Source: Cryptomeria japonica
Taxonomy: Eukaryota; Streptophyta; Pinopsida; Cupressales; Cupressaceae
NCBI RefSeq assembly: GCF_030272615.1
Contig: NC_081405.1
Coordinates: forward strand, 472,118,008-472,182,007
Direction: 5' to 3'
Length of the DNA: 64,000 nucleotides
The stretch's first letter is position 1, and every line of letters starts with the position of its first letter. Both the position numbers and the translations under genes were made by a program. The notes beneath the pieces are model-generated. The model ran no database searches, was not told the DNA's origin, and saw only the letters and a program-made list of their open reading frames with translations. Positions 45,762-56,543 of the stretch are shown here, one piece after another.

Positions 45762-47163
45762 TGTCATGTCCCCTTTCTAGAGTGGACATCAAAGACGAAG
45801 GAGTTGGCGTATCATTGGAGTCTCGTAGGCTAGAAGAGGTTGATTGGGACTCATTCAGTGCATATAGTGATTGGATTTTGGCTTTACGAGCAGTTTGGAG
45901 CAGTTCCTAGATTTTAAGGGATATCCCTAAATTTTAGGAGGTCATGACAGTTGTCAGTCGTAAGGTTATTCAAGACCTTTCAGATGGTTTCAGTTTCAGG
46001 AGATTTGGGTGTGTTTCCTAGTTTCTAGGAGCATCCCTAGATTTTAGGGATGAGACTGCCAGTTGATCCATGATTTCCGACATCAGTCACAGACAGGTGA
46101 CAGGTTCAATTTCAGGCTTTTGGTGTGTTTCAATTTTTTTGTAGCTATTTAGGTTATATTTTTAATATATTTAAATATTTCCTAAGTTAGCGTTTTAATA
46201 TTTTAAATAAGGCTATGTCTATAGCCATTTCGGAGTAATAAGGGGTTTTTGGCTTCATTTGGATTCGTATGCCCATGTGTTATAGCTCGTTGGAAAGGTC
46301 TTGAACTTTTCTAAATGATTTTCACTTGCCAGGGTCCTTTTGGAGCTTGGAGTTATTTTATATTGAAAAAGTGGTGTTTTTTCTATACTTGGGTGCCCAA
46401 TATTGGGAAATATGACATTATTTTAAAGCGCACTTTTCTTATATCTTTAGGGTTTGATTTGGAAGGAAAGAGATATAAGGAGAAAGAAACCTAATTTCTC
46501 ATTATCTTTAACATATTGAAAACTTGTTTGATGCGATATTGCTCTGGTAGAGAAATTCTTCAATTTGGGACGCAAACCCCATGATTAGTACTGGCTGGGA
46601 CATAGCCCTCAGCGATTGATTGGCAGTGGATTCTTTTGGCATTGGCATTATTGGTCAGAGTGTATGCGCTATTCCTTGTGGAGATTCAAATTGTTTGGTG
46701 AGGGTTTCAGCAGGGTGGTTGAATTTCCTAGTTGGGGCATGATTGTTTCAGTTTGATGCCACCATTACAATAGGTACACTTTACGCTGGAAGTGGTGAAG
46801 ACTTTCATTCAGCCATAGTTGGTGTTCTTGGTTTGTGTTCATCATCTACCCTTCAATTGGCGCCATTATTGGATGTAAGCACATCCCCAGTGCGTAGAGA
46901 ATAATCTGGATTCAGAAATCTGCCTGGTACGATTTGTATCAATTCTGATTTAATTGAATGTTCTTACTTGTTTCAGCTTCCTTCCTTATTTGTTGTTCTT
47001 TATTCATTACTTGCTTATATATTCAAAAAAATACAAAAAGAAACCAAACATTCTGCAACTTCTCTCTATTCTGTAAGACCATCAACAAAATCACAGGAAA
47101 AATATAGTTTATTATTTTAAAAATTACAGCAGATTAGCAAGGGGATCCATTAGGGATCTTTCA
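45762..47163 (+). mobile_element. Solo LTR, family A/B, copy A (1,402 bp)
   Basis: Starts TGTCATGTCCCC and ends GGATCTTTCA, flanked by the 5-bp duplication AGAGA (45757-45761 and 47164-47168). It matches 61919-63453 over its length, including TCTAGGAGCATCCC, AAGGGGTTTTTGGCTTCAT and GTTATAGCTCGTTGGAAAGG. No internal region adjoins it, so it is a solo LTR formed by LTR-LTR recombination. Its U3 has short hairpins of the type CCCTAGATTTTAGGG (45906-45938, 46018-46049), each followed by a CAGTTG. Confidence 0.85.
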
Positions 47164-47168
47164 AGAGA

Positions 47169-48364
47169 CATAAAAATGTTATAAAATAATAAACCCTATA
47201 GAGATTGATAAGGGAAAAATAAAATATAGAAGTATTGCACAATAAACAAATAACCAAATATATGACTAAATAATAAATAGAGGAATAAAAGAAAAAAAAT
47301 TGAAAGCTCAACTACCATAGTGAAAAAGGAAAATAATGCATGAGACATAGAGGAAAAAATTGAAAGCTCCACTACCATAGTGAAAAAGGAAAATAATGCA
47401 TGAGACATAGAGGAACATAAATCAAATAGTAATAAATAAAACAAGTTTGTAATAGACCTACACTGAAATGGAATAACAATACCTATCTCATATGGTGAAA
47501 GAACCTAAATGCAAAGCACAAAAAATTAAAATGTATACAACACATCTAAAGCTATGAAAAAATATCTATAATCAAATAACTAATAAAAATACAAAATATA
47601 AACAAATGTTATCATATATTTGAGTCTTATAATGTGTGATATATATACTAGCTTATGTTAGAAAACAAATAACTAACATTTGTTGAGATTATAGCTATGT
47701 TAATATTATTATAATCTTACATTAGTAAGAAGTCTTGGATCCTTAAAAAAAAAAGGTTTTGATCTTAATTAGTGTAGTTAAAGCTTTGGGTAGATATTTG
47801 ATACTAAATCCCATATTCCTTTTACATATGTTGACACTTAAATAGAGGGGTCAAAGGATAAGGTAAATTAAGGTATACTTGAGCATCTCAATAGTCATGT
47901 TAGTAGTAACAAACATAGAATGTAGATCATTTGTCAAAATACATTGATTAATGTATTAAGTTCAAAATCTTCATTTTGGATCAAGAGACATAAAGGATTT
48001 GTTTGAGTCTTTTATTCAATGATTATATCATGTTTAAATATAAAATAATTATAAAGTCCATTATTTTCTTTAAATGACCTTATTAACAAATAATTTAGAA
48101 TTTAAGTTGTGTTTACACAATGAGATGGTTAGATAAGTTAATATTAGAACAATAATATAATAAGGTGTATGCTTTCACTTTATTTAATTAGTGGTGATTC
48201 GTCTTTTGTGAGATTGTTGTGACTATCATTTATTTTTAGATTGTAAATACTTTCTACTTTAACATATGGTCAATAATATAATGTGATACTCTCAATTTAA
48301 AAAAGAACACCATTTTCCTTCAATATCATTTTTTGAATTTTACCAACATTGTAATTAAAATCGA
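47169..48364. other. Unassigned AT-rich sequence with a 60-bp tandem duplication
   Basis: Positions about 47297-47356 are repeated at 47357-47416 with a period of exactly 60 bp and almost no differences. Otherwise no gene, RNA or element was recognised. Confidence 0.6.
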
Positions 48365-49950
48365 GTTTTGTTTTTTATTATGGAAAAACAGGTTTTGAGG
48401 GGACCCGAAACCCCTTACAACAGGTTTTGGAGGGACCCGAAACCCTCAGATTTTACCAGAATCTGGAACCCAAAGAACAACGCTGCCAAAGAAAATAAAC
48501 CAAGAAAACCAGCAGCCCAAACAAAGCTGAGCCGGCAAAAGCCAGCAAACACCAGCAGTAAGAACCAGCCAAACACTTAAGATATAAACAAAAAAGATCA
48601 AGTTGGCTCTACCAACTAGGCTAAAGATTCAGACTATGATGAGGGTTAGCATACACCCTCAGCCAAACAACAGGGATGTTTCTGGCTCCCTTGACCTAAG
48701 ACAGAGACTTCAAACAACAAAAATCATGACTAGCCCATAACCAAAAACAACCACAATCTAGACTGGGCCCTTGAAAACTATCAGCAACCAGCCAGATAAG
48801 AAAAGACAAGGAAAAGGGATTTTGAAAGGCTTCCCTAACCTTAAAACTAGCTTTTGAAATGACTCCCAGAACCATTTCAAAGGGTTTTGCAGTGGTATCC
48901 TCAACCACCTTGAGCTGAAACAGAGGCCCTATGAAAGCATCCATCCAACCAAGCTCCGCCGCACTCTCCACCTCAATAGGAGAATACAGAAAATAGCTTG
49001 AGAGAAAAGATCCAGCAACCAAAAAATCACTAGCCTCAAGAGAAAGGTCCTCCCAACCATGAGAGGAAGCACCAAAAAACTCCTTAACCACCCAAACACC
49101 AAGCAGCCACTCCACCTCCATAGGAAGGCACAACGCCTCAAGAAGAGAACCATGGGACTGAGTAGTAAGAGAAAAAGCCCTCAAAAGGAAACCATTCATG
49201 GAAGCACCGAGGGCCCACATAGAAGAAACGAGACCACCAAAAGTGTTAGCAAACTCCAACAACACAGAAACAACCCCCACCTCAATAGGGAGAGAAAAAA
49301 GTTTCTTCAGAAGGAGAGACCACACCAACTGCAGCACAATACCAGAACAACCTCTGCCCAACATAGCCGCCTCAAAACAGTAGCACCCAACTCCATCCTC
49401 GAAAGATATCTCCATCTCTATAGGAGATAAACCCTTCTTAACAGGCACATAGAGAGAAGAAGGGTGCCAAGAAACGGCCCAAAACTAAAGCATTTCCACC
49501 CAAAGGGCATCAGAAGAGCTCCACAAATCCCAGGCCGAGATGAGGAAAATGAAAGAAGAAGCACTGCAAGCACAAAATCCTCCGACCCAACAGGGGAAAG
49601 GGCGCAAAGAAGGGACACAAGCCAAAGCGGAGCAAAAAGGCCTTACAAGACCGACCCAATAGAGAAGAGAGGAGGAGAGAGCCGCCAGAAATCCCCACTG
49701 GCTCCAATCCACTAAGCCCGCAGCTGCAACAACCCAAACAACTGCCTCAGTGAGAGACCCCAGAATCCAATGCACCAGAAAGAGGGAATGATGGGGGCAT
49801 CGCGAATCATCCAGGTCAAGCCAGACAGCAATGCCCATAGCCAAGGCTCCCAAGCCATCGTCCTCATCGTCGTTTGAATCCTCCGCAACAGCCGAAACCC
49901 TAGCTCCCGCGCTCCCGCTCATTGTGCTACGAAGTTTTTCAAATGTAATT
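48365..49950 (-). mobile_element. Intronless retroposon with A-rich tail
   Basis: On the minus strand: a short leader, a 408-codon frame, a ~330-bp 3' region rich in CTGGTT/TTTGGC and two copies of GGGTTTCGGGTCC, and an A-rich end (ATAATAAAAAACAAAA) at 48365-48382. The flanks contain similar sequences, TGTAATTAAAATCGAG at 48349-48364 and TGTAATTG..AAAACCGAG near 49944-49963, that could be a diverged target-site duplication. It is visibly richer in G+C than its surroundings. This fits LINE-mediated retroposition of an mRNA or a short retroposon. Confidence 0.55.
48696..49922 (-). pseudogene. 408-codon hypothetical frame of the retroposon
   Basis: One minus-strand frame from ATG (MSGSAGARVSAVAEDSNDDE) to a stop at 48696, broken by a single TAG at 49485-49487 that a CAG-to-TAG change would explain. 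The N-terminus is short, Ala/Ser-rich and acidic; most of the rest is strongly hydrophobic (for example WILGSLTEAVVWVVAAAGLV). Four imperfect repeats begin SPIEME, LPIEVG, LPMEVE and SPIEVE at about 45-55-residue spacing. I know no family like this. The high Leu/Trp/Phe/Ser content could come from a non-coding transcript read in frame, so coding status is uncertain. Confidence 0.4.
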
Positions 49951-51149
49951 GTTTAAAACCGAGTTTTTTTATGAAGATAGTGGGAAGAGTGAAAAAACAT
50001 CATGACTGTAGTCTAGAGAAGAAAATTTGTAACAAGGCTCTCTCTAGTTGTGAGCATTTGAAAGACAGTGCAGGATTATGAGTTTTCTTATTGGAATTTA
50101 TAGGTAGTTTATTCTGAACCAAAAATACACACAATTGTAGCATTAGCAATCACACACAACTACAACTAATGGATTCCATGGTTTGCAAAAGAGAAAATTG
50201 ATTATGTGGCAACTTTGAAAGATTTTTCATGATTTATTAATCATGACTAGGAAAAATCAAGCTACCTATTAAAAATATCATTTTTCTACCAAATATCCGT
50301 CAAAATTGCAACTAGGGTAGATATAAAATGTGAGGTCTAATATTCAACTCACATGCGGCTATGGGACATCGTATCAAATCACACCATTACTGCAATCATG
50401 GTAGAATTTGAATGCTGTAATTTTGTTTGTTTTGTACATGATTTTACTAGTTGTGATTGTTGTGCAAAATTTTCTTATTTTTAAATTTTCCTTTAAAGTA
50501 CAAACAATATTTTGTTTAAAAAATTAGAGGTGATATTTCGAGGATAGTTTTTATTTTATTTTATTTTTTACAATCCAAGTTGAAGTTTTTTAGGTCTAAA
50601 GGGGCTTATAACGTTTTAAATTTTGCAAAAAACAAAATTTAATTTCTAGGGTTGCTATAAAAATGACAAATATACATAATCTTGTATTATTAGACATAAA
50701 AACTCACTAAAATGGATTTATAATATTTGACGTCGATAGATATTAATTATCATACTATCATTGAACTTCAAGAATGAAATAGAATCTTGTTAAACATAAA
50801 AACTAGGGTTACTACTCATCTAGGCGATTTTGACAAAATATTATAGATAGGCCTTTCTAATTTTCAAGTTGTCAATCTTAGATGATTTAATCCTAAAGTT
50901 CAAAATGCAAATCCAACTCACATGAGCCTGCTTCCAAGTCTCCTTCATGTTCCCCTTGAATCTTAAAATATTCTTCTCATGTCTTGTTCTCTCTTTTACT
51001 ATGACACTTTAGACATGATTAGAGTTCTATATTTTCCCTTAAGTTTTCTTTAATACCATACTTTCTATTTCCATTGTATATTAAATTATCTTTACCACCA
51101 TACATTCTATTCAAATTAGATATCACCCTCCTTTCATTCATCTTTTATC
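49951..51149. other. Unassigned AT-rich sequence
   Basis: No coding region, repeat pair or RNA gene was recognised on either strand. Confidence 0.4.
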
Positions 51150-52430
51150 AATACCCCAATCCAATAAATAAATTAGCATGGTATGCGACAATTTTAACAA
51201 GTCATAAACTCGTCTATTTTAAGTGCATGGGAATTCAAGAAGTGTAATTATTAGTACATTTTACTTTTTATTTGGGTTCTATAATTGTAAGAGCTGACAA
51301 GCATGCTTTTACAAGCAAATATGAACCTCAATCAATAGATGAGAAACCATCCCAACTCAATTTGTATATGGACCTCTAGATTCTTCTTGAATTCGACATA
51401 GTTGAGTATTTGACAGATTTAATATTGGTAGCCTTTTTATTATGCACATATTTTGAAACATAGCTCTTGTGAAAAATTAGTTAGGTTGCAGTGTTCATAT
51501 AACTTTTTATACATACAAATAAGTTAGTAAAGCAAGGTCATTTAAGCTAAACTATACTCTTCGCCTCTTACAAGAGTAATGGATTCGATATAAGAAACCC
51601 AACTTATTGCTTGAACTTGAACATGTATAAGACTAACAAGCATGACAAAATATTTCTTTCAAATTTTATCATTACAACATAAATCATGTAAATTCAAAGT
51701 AATTTTTTGTCTACTTAAATGCATAACACACGCAAGATGATTATTGTTACCTTTGACATCATTGTTCACTTCTATAATCCTAAGATACACTAAGCTTACT
51801 TCTATATGCACTATCAAATCCATAAGATAAAACCATCCAAACTCAATTTGTTTATGAAACCTTAGATTCCTCTTTGAATTGATTTAAAACATGTGAGGAA
51901 TTTGAGGGTATTGATAATCTCCTTACCATGAAGCTACTTGTTTTAAAACCTAGCTTTTATGAAAGGCTGGCTAGATTAAAATTTATTTTGATTATTTTAA
52001 TAGATAAATTAATTAATAAAATAAGGTTATTTAGATCAAACTTTATAACTTTTTCTTGTTGAAAGAATGATGTATTCAATAGATGAAAAGCTGGATGTTT
52101 AATTTTGTTCACAATTAGGACCAATCGAGATGACAAAATCTTTCTTTCAACTTTCAATTATTGACACATCATACATCCAACAAATAAATTAGGAAGATGT
52201 GAGACAATTTAATAATTTAAAAACTTGTCTACTTAAATACATAGCAACTCAGACAATGTAGTTATTGGTGTCTTTAAAATTATAATTGACTTCTAAGTGG
52301 TACCACTCTACTTCAAGAGACAAATATGAACTCAAATATATACCCAACAATATAATTAATCTCAATCAATATATGAAACCTTAATTCCTCTTGAATTTAA
52401 TTTGACTATTATATAAATTAGCAGAAAAAG
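51150..52430. repeat. Diverged ~490-bp tandem repeat, about 2.6 units
   Basis: Landmarks recur in order: AATAAATTAG at 51165 and 52165; CCAACTCAATTTGTATATG at 51352 against CCAAACTCAATTTGTTTATG at 51837; ATATTTCTTTCAAATTTTA at 51649 against ATCTTTCTTTCAACTTTCA at 52138; and AATCAATA.ATGA at 51336 and 52356. Spacing between units is about 485-490 bp. No ORF persists between units. The units are clearly old. Confidence 0.65.
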
Positions 52431-53085
52431 ATAATCTAGACCAAAATTTACATATAAGCTTAATCATTTATAACATAAAAAAGTATCATAAAATCAAAAA
52501 ACAAATATTCCCAAAAAAAGAACATTAAAATTATTAAGAGGCCTACTATATAAATCATAACCATCCATCTCAAATAATGATTACTTAGAAAATCTCACAG
52601 CAATTGTACTTCTTTTAATAACATTAACTCAACTGTGATTTATTACATTTTAGTAAGCATTATTTAATGAATGTTAATCATAGTCACACTATACCTATAT
52701 AATAATAGCATGAAAAGTGTAAATAGAATTCAATTATATTAATTTATAATGGAAATAAAATGATAAATTAGAGGATGCTAAAATACTCAACGAAAAAACT
52801 GCAAATCAGAGGATTATATTCAAAAACCCAATGCCTGTTCAACAAAGCCAGCAACTTTTTGAACTGCGCGGAGGAGTCTGCAGGACGGGATACAGTTTAA
52901 AATAATAATTATTGTTTAGCGAAGGGAATTCAATCTGTCCTTCGAATGCTTTGTGGATAAAAGTTTTTTTTTTCAAGTTGCTCATAAATATTATTTTCTA
53001 TCTAGTTAGTGATGAAGTCAAAGCACAGCATTGGTGCATGGGCTAGTTAAAATTTCAACCAAACTTGCTCTTAAAATTTTATTTA
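52431..53085. other. 3' flank of the epoxide hydrolase exon
   Basis: AT-rich. On the minus strand an AATAAA overlaps the region just after the stop codon (about 53079-53086) and could act as a polyadenylation signal. Nothing else recognised. Confidence 0.4.
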
Positions 53086-53371
53086 TTACAACTTTGAAAA
53101 GCTTAACGGTTCACACAGCTGACAATTTGAATTTCTTAAAAATTCAAGAATGTGTCCGGAAACTTCCTGTGCTTTCTCTTGTTGAATGAAGTGATGTCCA
53201 CCTTCAATAACAACTATTTCCTCGAGGAAGGGAAAAGTTTTCTTTAAGCCTCCTCCATGGACGTAGTTTTTGATACCAGGGGTAGTGTATACCAAGTCTT
53301 TGTCTCCAACTATATACTTAGCTGGAACTGTGACGTTTGCCCCAGTCCACGGGGCTAGAAGCTCCCAATTT
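53086..53371 (-). CDS. Soluble epoxide hydrolase, last exon
   Basis: The minus strand encodes NWELLAPWTGANVTVPAKY, IVGDKDLVY, GIKNYVHGGGLKKTFPFLEE and VVIEGGHHFIQQEKAQEVS, then a stop at 53086. This is the C-terminal part of the plant soluble epoxide hydrolase (alpha/beta hydrolase fold), which hydrolyses epoxides, typically of fatty acids, to diols in the cytosol or peroxisome. It carries the charge-relay Asp (GDKD) and the catalytic His (GGHHF). A splice acceptor (GGTGCAG) directly precedes it at 53372, leaving one base of a split codon. The frame is intact, so it may be live. The lid and nucleophile (HGxP, GHDWG) exons were not found in the next 10 kb upstream; they may lie beyond a very long intron, or the exon may be an orphan. 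Confidence 0.85.
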
Positions 53372-55429
53372 CTGCACCAAAATAGCCCATTTGATCAGAG
53401 TCGAATTCTCATGCCTCCAAGAAAGATTATGCATACACCCAGTGCTTTTAAAAAAATCACTACTTTCTTTTTAAGCTTTGAGAGTGGTTTGTTAACAGTG
53501 TATTGTTTTATTAAATGCTTTTGGATCTGAGTGCATAGAATGTCCAATTATTGATGTTTTTGGTTTCGCTTCTCGACCCATCATCAGGGTGAAAAAGTCA
53601 TGACATTGCTTCAACAAGATGTAAAGGACTCTGCCTGACCCTTGGATACTAAATTTTTTTTCTAGTTTGAATTCTTATATAGAGTAAATGTTTCAAGACA
53701 GTCTGGAAAAAATGATCTATTATTGATGATTGAAGTAGCTTCTCTCAATTTGCTTCAATGATATATAATACAAGGCACACAGAAAAATACTTTTAATTGA
53801 GGTGTCAAGGTAAACCAATGAAGTTGATCACATAATTCCTCACCCAAATTCTTAGACTGATGGATAAAAAGAGGAACTCATGTGAATGGCATATTTCCCA
53901 AACAACCAGATATTATACTTGGAAGGAGAAAAAAAGAAACGTTACAATAACATGCAAAGTTAAAAACAGTTAGTAAATTATAAACATTTTTTTTCATGTT
54001 TGAACTTATACTTGAATACTCCACTTTCTGTTCTATAATCATGTTACCACTTCCAGATGCCATTTCAAAAAATTATTTGAGAGACAGATTTTGGGGAAAG
54101 TCTCCTATGTCTGGACTTCTAAGATAAATAGATTCATTCTCGAGACCCGAATTCCTCCACATTTTTCGAGTGATGATATCAATATGGTTTGGCTCTGTTT
54201 TTATAAGAAAAAATAAATAAATTTTAGCGTCATCATATGCTCAAAGCTATTTTCTATGGGCCTAAAAATTCTTTCAGGTAGGCCCTTCATTCTTAGCTTC
54301 GGATAAATGATGTTGAGTATGTCATCCAACTTAAGCAATATGAGTCACTGCATTAGGAGGTAGATCTTGGCCAACTAAAAGTAGGCAGATGTCCCAAACA
54401 TACTTGAGCAGCACTTTCCACATATACAAAGAGAAATTGGGGAGACAGAGTCCCCCAAACAAGGAGGGTATGGTAATCTATGATCACGCCAGCTATACTT
54501 GTCACAAAAGTTATATTCTATTTTTATTGCATATTTTTGTTATTTGCAGATATCTCAATCTTCCTATAAGCTTCCTTATTTTTAAAGTTTATTGTATCTT
54601 CCTCTATAGATTCATTTTCTCTTTCTTCTATTAGAAGCTTCTGTTTTCCTAAAGCTTCTTTATACATGATTAGAATCTATAAATATCTAATACAATAGTA
54701 TATGAAATATACAATTGCAGCTAATTCCTTTGTGCTCTTTCGTGCTTGCAATTCTGCTCAAATCACAAGGCAAAGCTCTTTAATTGTTAAATCATTCTTT
54801 TGGCTGATATGAATCTGCTAAGTTCTTTGTTGAGACAACAAATTCTTTGAAAGAAATGAATAATAAAGTGGGAGGAAATATGAAATGAATTCATTGCTAG
54901 ATTCCATCCCCTTTTCTCCAAAAGACACAACATAAAGGAGAAAGGTGAGTTGCTAACAACTTCATTCAGCATTGAAGGAAAGCCTAGCAAAGAGGGGATA
55001 TATGAATTGATGGAATTGCTAAAAATCAGTCAGTTTGAGGAATAGTGGCAGCATAAATATGAACATTCTATGTTACCATATAAAAAAAGAGAAAATTAAT
55101 AAATATATAGAGAAATTTCAAATATTTATATGATAACATTGATAAAACATTCATCATATACATTAAAGATCCTTAATACAAAACATTTGTGTTGAATTGA
55201 GAGTAGAGTCAAACAAATTAGCACATGTCAAAACTTATTTGCTTTCATAATTTATTGTCAATATGCATGTGATATTAAAAAATAGTATACAAGTTACAAC
55301 AAAATGCCCAAAGGCTATAAGTTTCACTTTCAAGTACAATATGAAAATACAAAGACAAAGAAAGTATATTGCTGCCCCCAATTTGCATCAAAATCAAAGC
55401 CCTCTTCTAAGTCATTGCCACTATGAGGG
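53372..55429. other. Intron or intergenic sequence upstream of the hydrolase exon
   Basis: No second hydrolase exon recognised. The minus strand near 54060-54420 has stretches free of stops in places (for example HIDIITRKMWRNSGLENES) that I cannot assign. Confidence 0.4.
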
Positions 55430-56540
55430 TGTACCTCATAGAGTGGAATCCCACCAATCCCTCCTATTCCTCCTCCTCATCAGCTTGGGTGGCATCCTTG
55501 GGATCAACATTCCATCGTAAATTTGGAGTCTTTCGATACATTGGAGTTTGACAATCATGAAGTTGGAGAGCACTATACAGCCCTTAACTTATGTGCTTGT
55601 CTAGAGGTAAGCCTATTCCTCTTGAAGAAGTGGATAAAACCATAAGTGTAGCAATTCCTCCTATAGCAAAGGAACTAGCAACCTATGAAAGGAGGCAAAT
55701 GGCAAACATCCTCAACTTTAGTGTATCCTTCCCATGCCATGTCCACCATCCATTAGGGTCAATTTGAGGTAATGTAGCTCTGTTTTCACCTCTGGTTTAT
55801 TGAATGTTGAATTGCAAAGATTTGTTAAGGAAAGAAACTGTGAACGAAATATTTTAGACTCATGAATTGAATTCATCTTTTGAAAGGCCTTCATTAACCA
55901 TGCTTTCACCTCTTCCTCATCACAAGGAGACAACCTTCCAACTTTGGTGCATGCCATGCTAGATATAGAGCAAAGGTTGCCATATGAAGCGGGGTGTTCA
56001 TGGTGTTCCACCTCCGCATCACAATGGACTTAATATGTTGCTCATATAATCCCAAACTAAAATCCTTAGCCAACATTGTTTGCTTCATCTTTCCAAGCAT
56101 GTTGTCAAATGTTCCATATATCTCTCTAAGACTAGTAGAGTTTGCATTAGCAATCTAATGACATCTACAAGTGAGATGGAGCAAACATATTTGCAAAATG
56201 CAAACAAAAATTTCAAAAAATTAATTGACAAGTTAGAAACTAAGAAAATTGAAACATTGAACAATAAAATTAAAATATTTAAAAATTTAATAATAAAATC
56301 AGTAATTTGATATTTAATATTTAATAAAGTTAACACTTTATTAATGAAATCAGCAATGTCTTACTTCACAATGGGCCACCAATCACCATTAAGGATCCTT
56401 TGTTTGACGGCTTTTCCTATAGTAGAGTTTGAATGGGGCCATCTAATCCACTCTAAATTCACCATCATAAACTATAGAGGCCCATGCACATCAAGCATTC
56501 TCTCTAACAAAATGAGGTAACTGGCATATCTTGTCTCCAT
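55430..56540 (-). pseudogene. hAT-family transposase, C-terminal relic
   Basis: Minus-strand remains in order: METRYASYLILLERML (TRW-S-like block, 56540), VKQRILNGDWWPIVK (56410), a 230-bp AT-rich segment bounded by GTAAGA and TTGTAG (56132-56366), NSTSLREIYGTFDNMLGKMKQ (56110), IVMRRWNTMNTPLHMATFAL (56010), a frameshift, GRLSPCDEEEVKAWLMKAF (55930), LRMFAICLLS-stop-VASSFA (55690, start of the hAT dimerisation block), and LRWNVDPKDATQADEEEE near the end (55500). These are typical of plant hAT transposases of the DUF659/hAT-C group. The enzyme would cut and paste its element; this copy is dead. The AT-rich segment has intron-like ends but could be an insertion. Confidence 0.75.
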
Positions 56541-56543
56541 AGG

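Noticed and set aside
47196-47444. 82-codon hydrophobic frame with an internal 20-residue repeat
   Set aside because: It is the 60-bp tandem duplication of AT-rich DNA read in frame.
53878-54063. Possible first exon of the epoxide hydrolase (frame starting MASGSGNMIIEQKVEY, minus)
   Set aside because: It lies 500 bp upstream and ends near a GTATAAGT donor-like site, but the residues do not match the conserved N-terminus and no lid or nucleophile exon could fit between it and the last exon.
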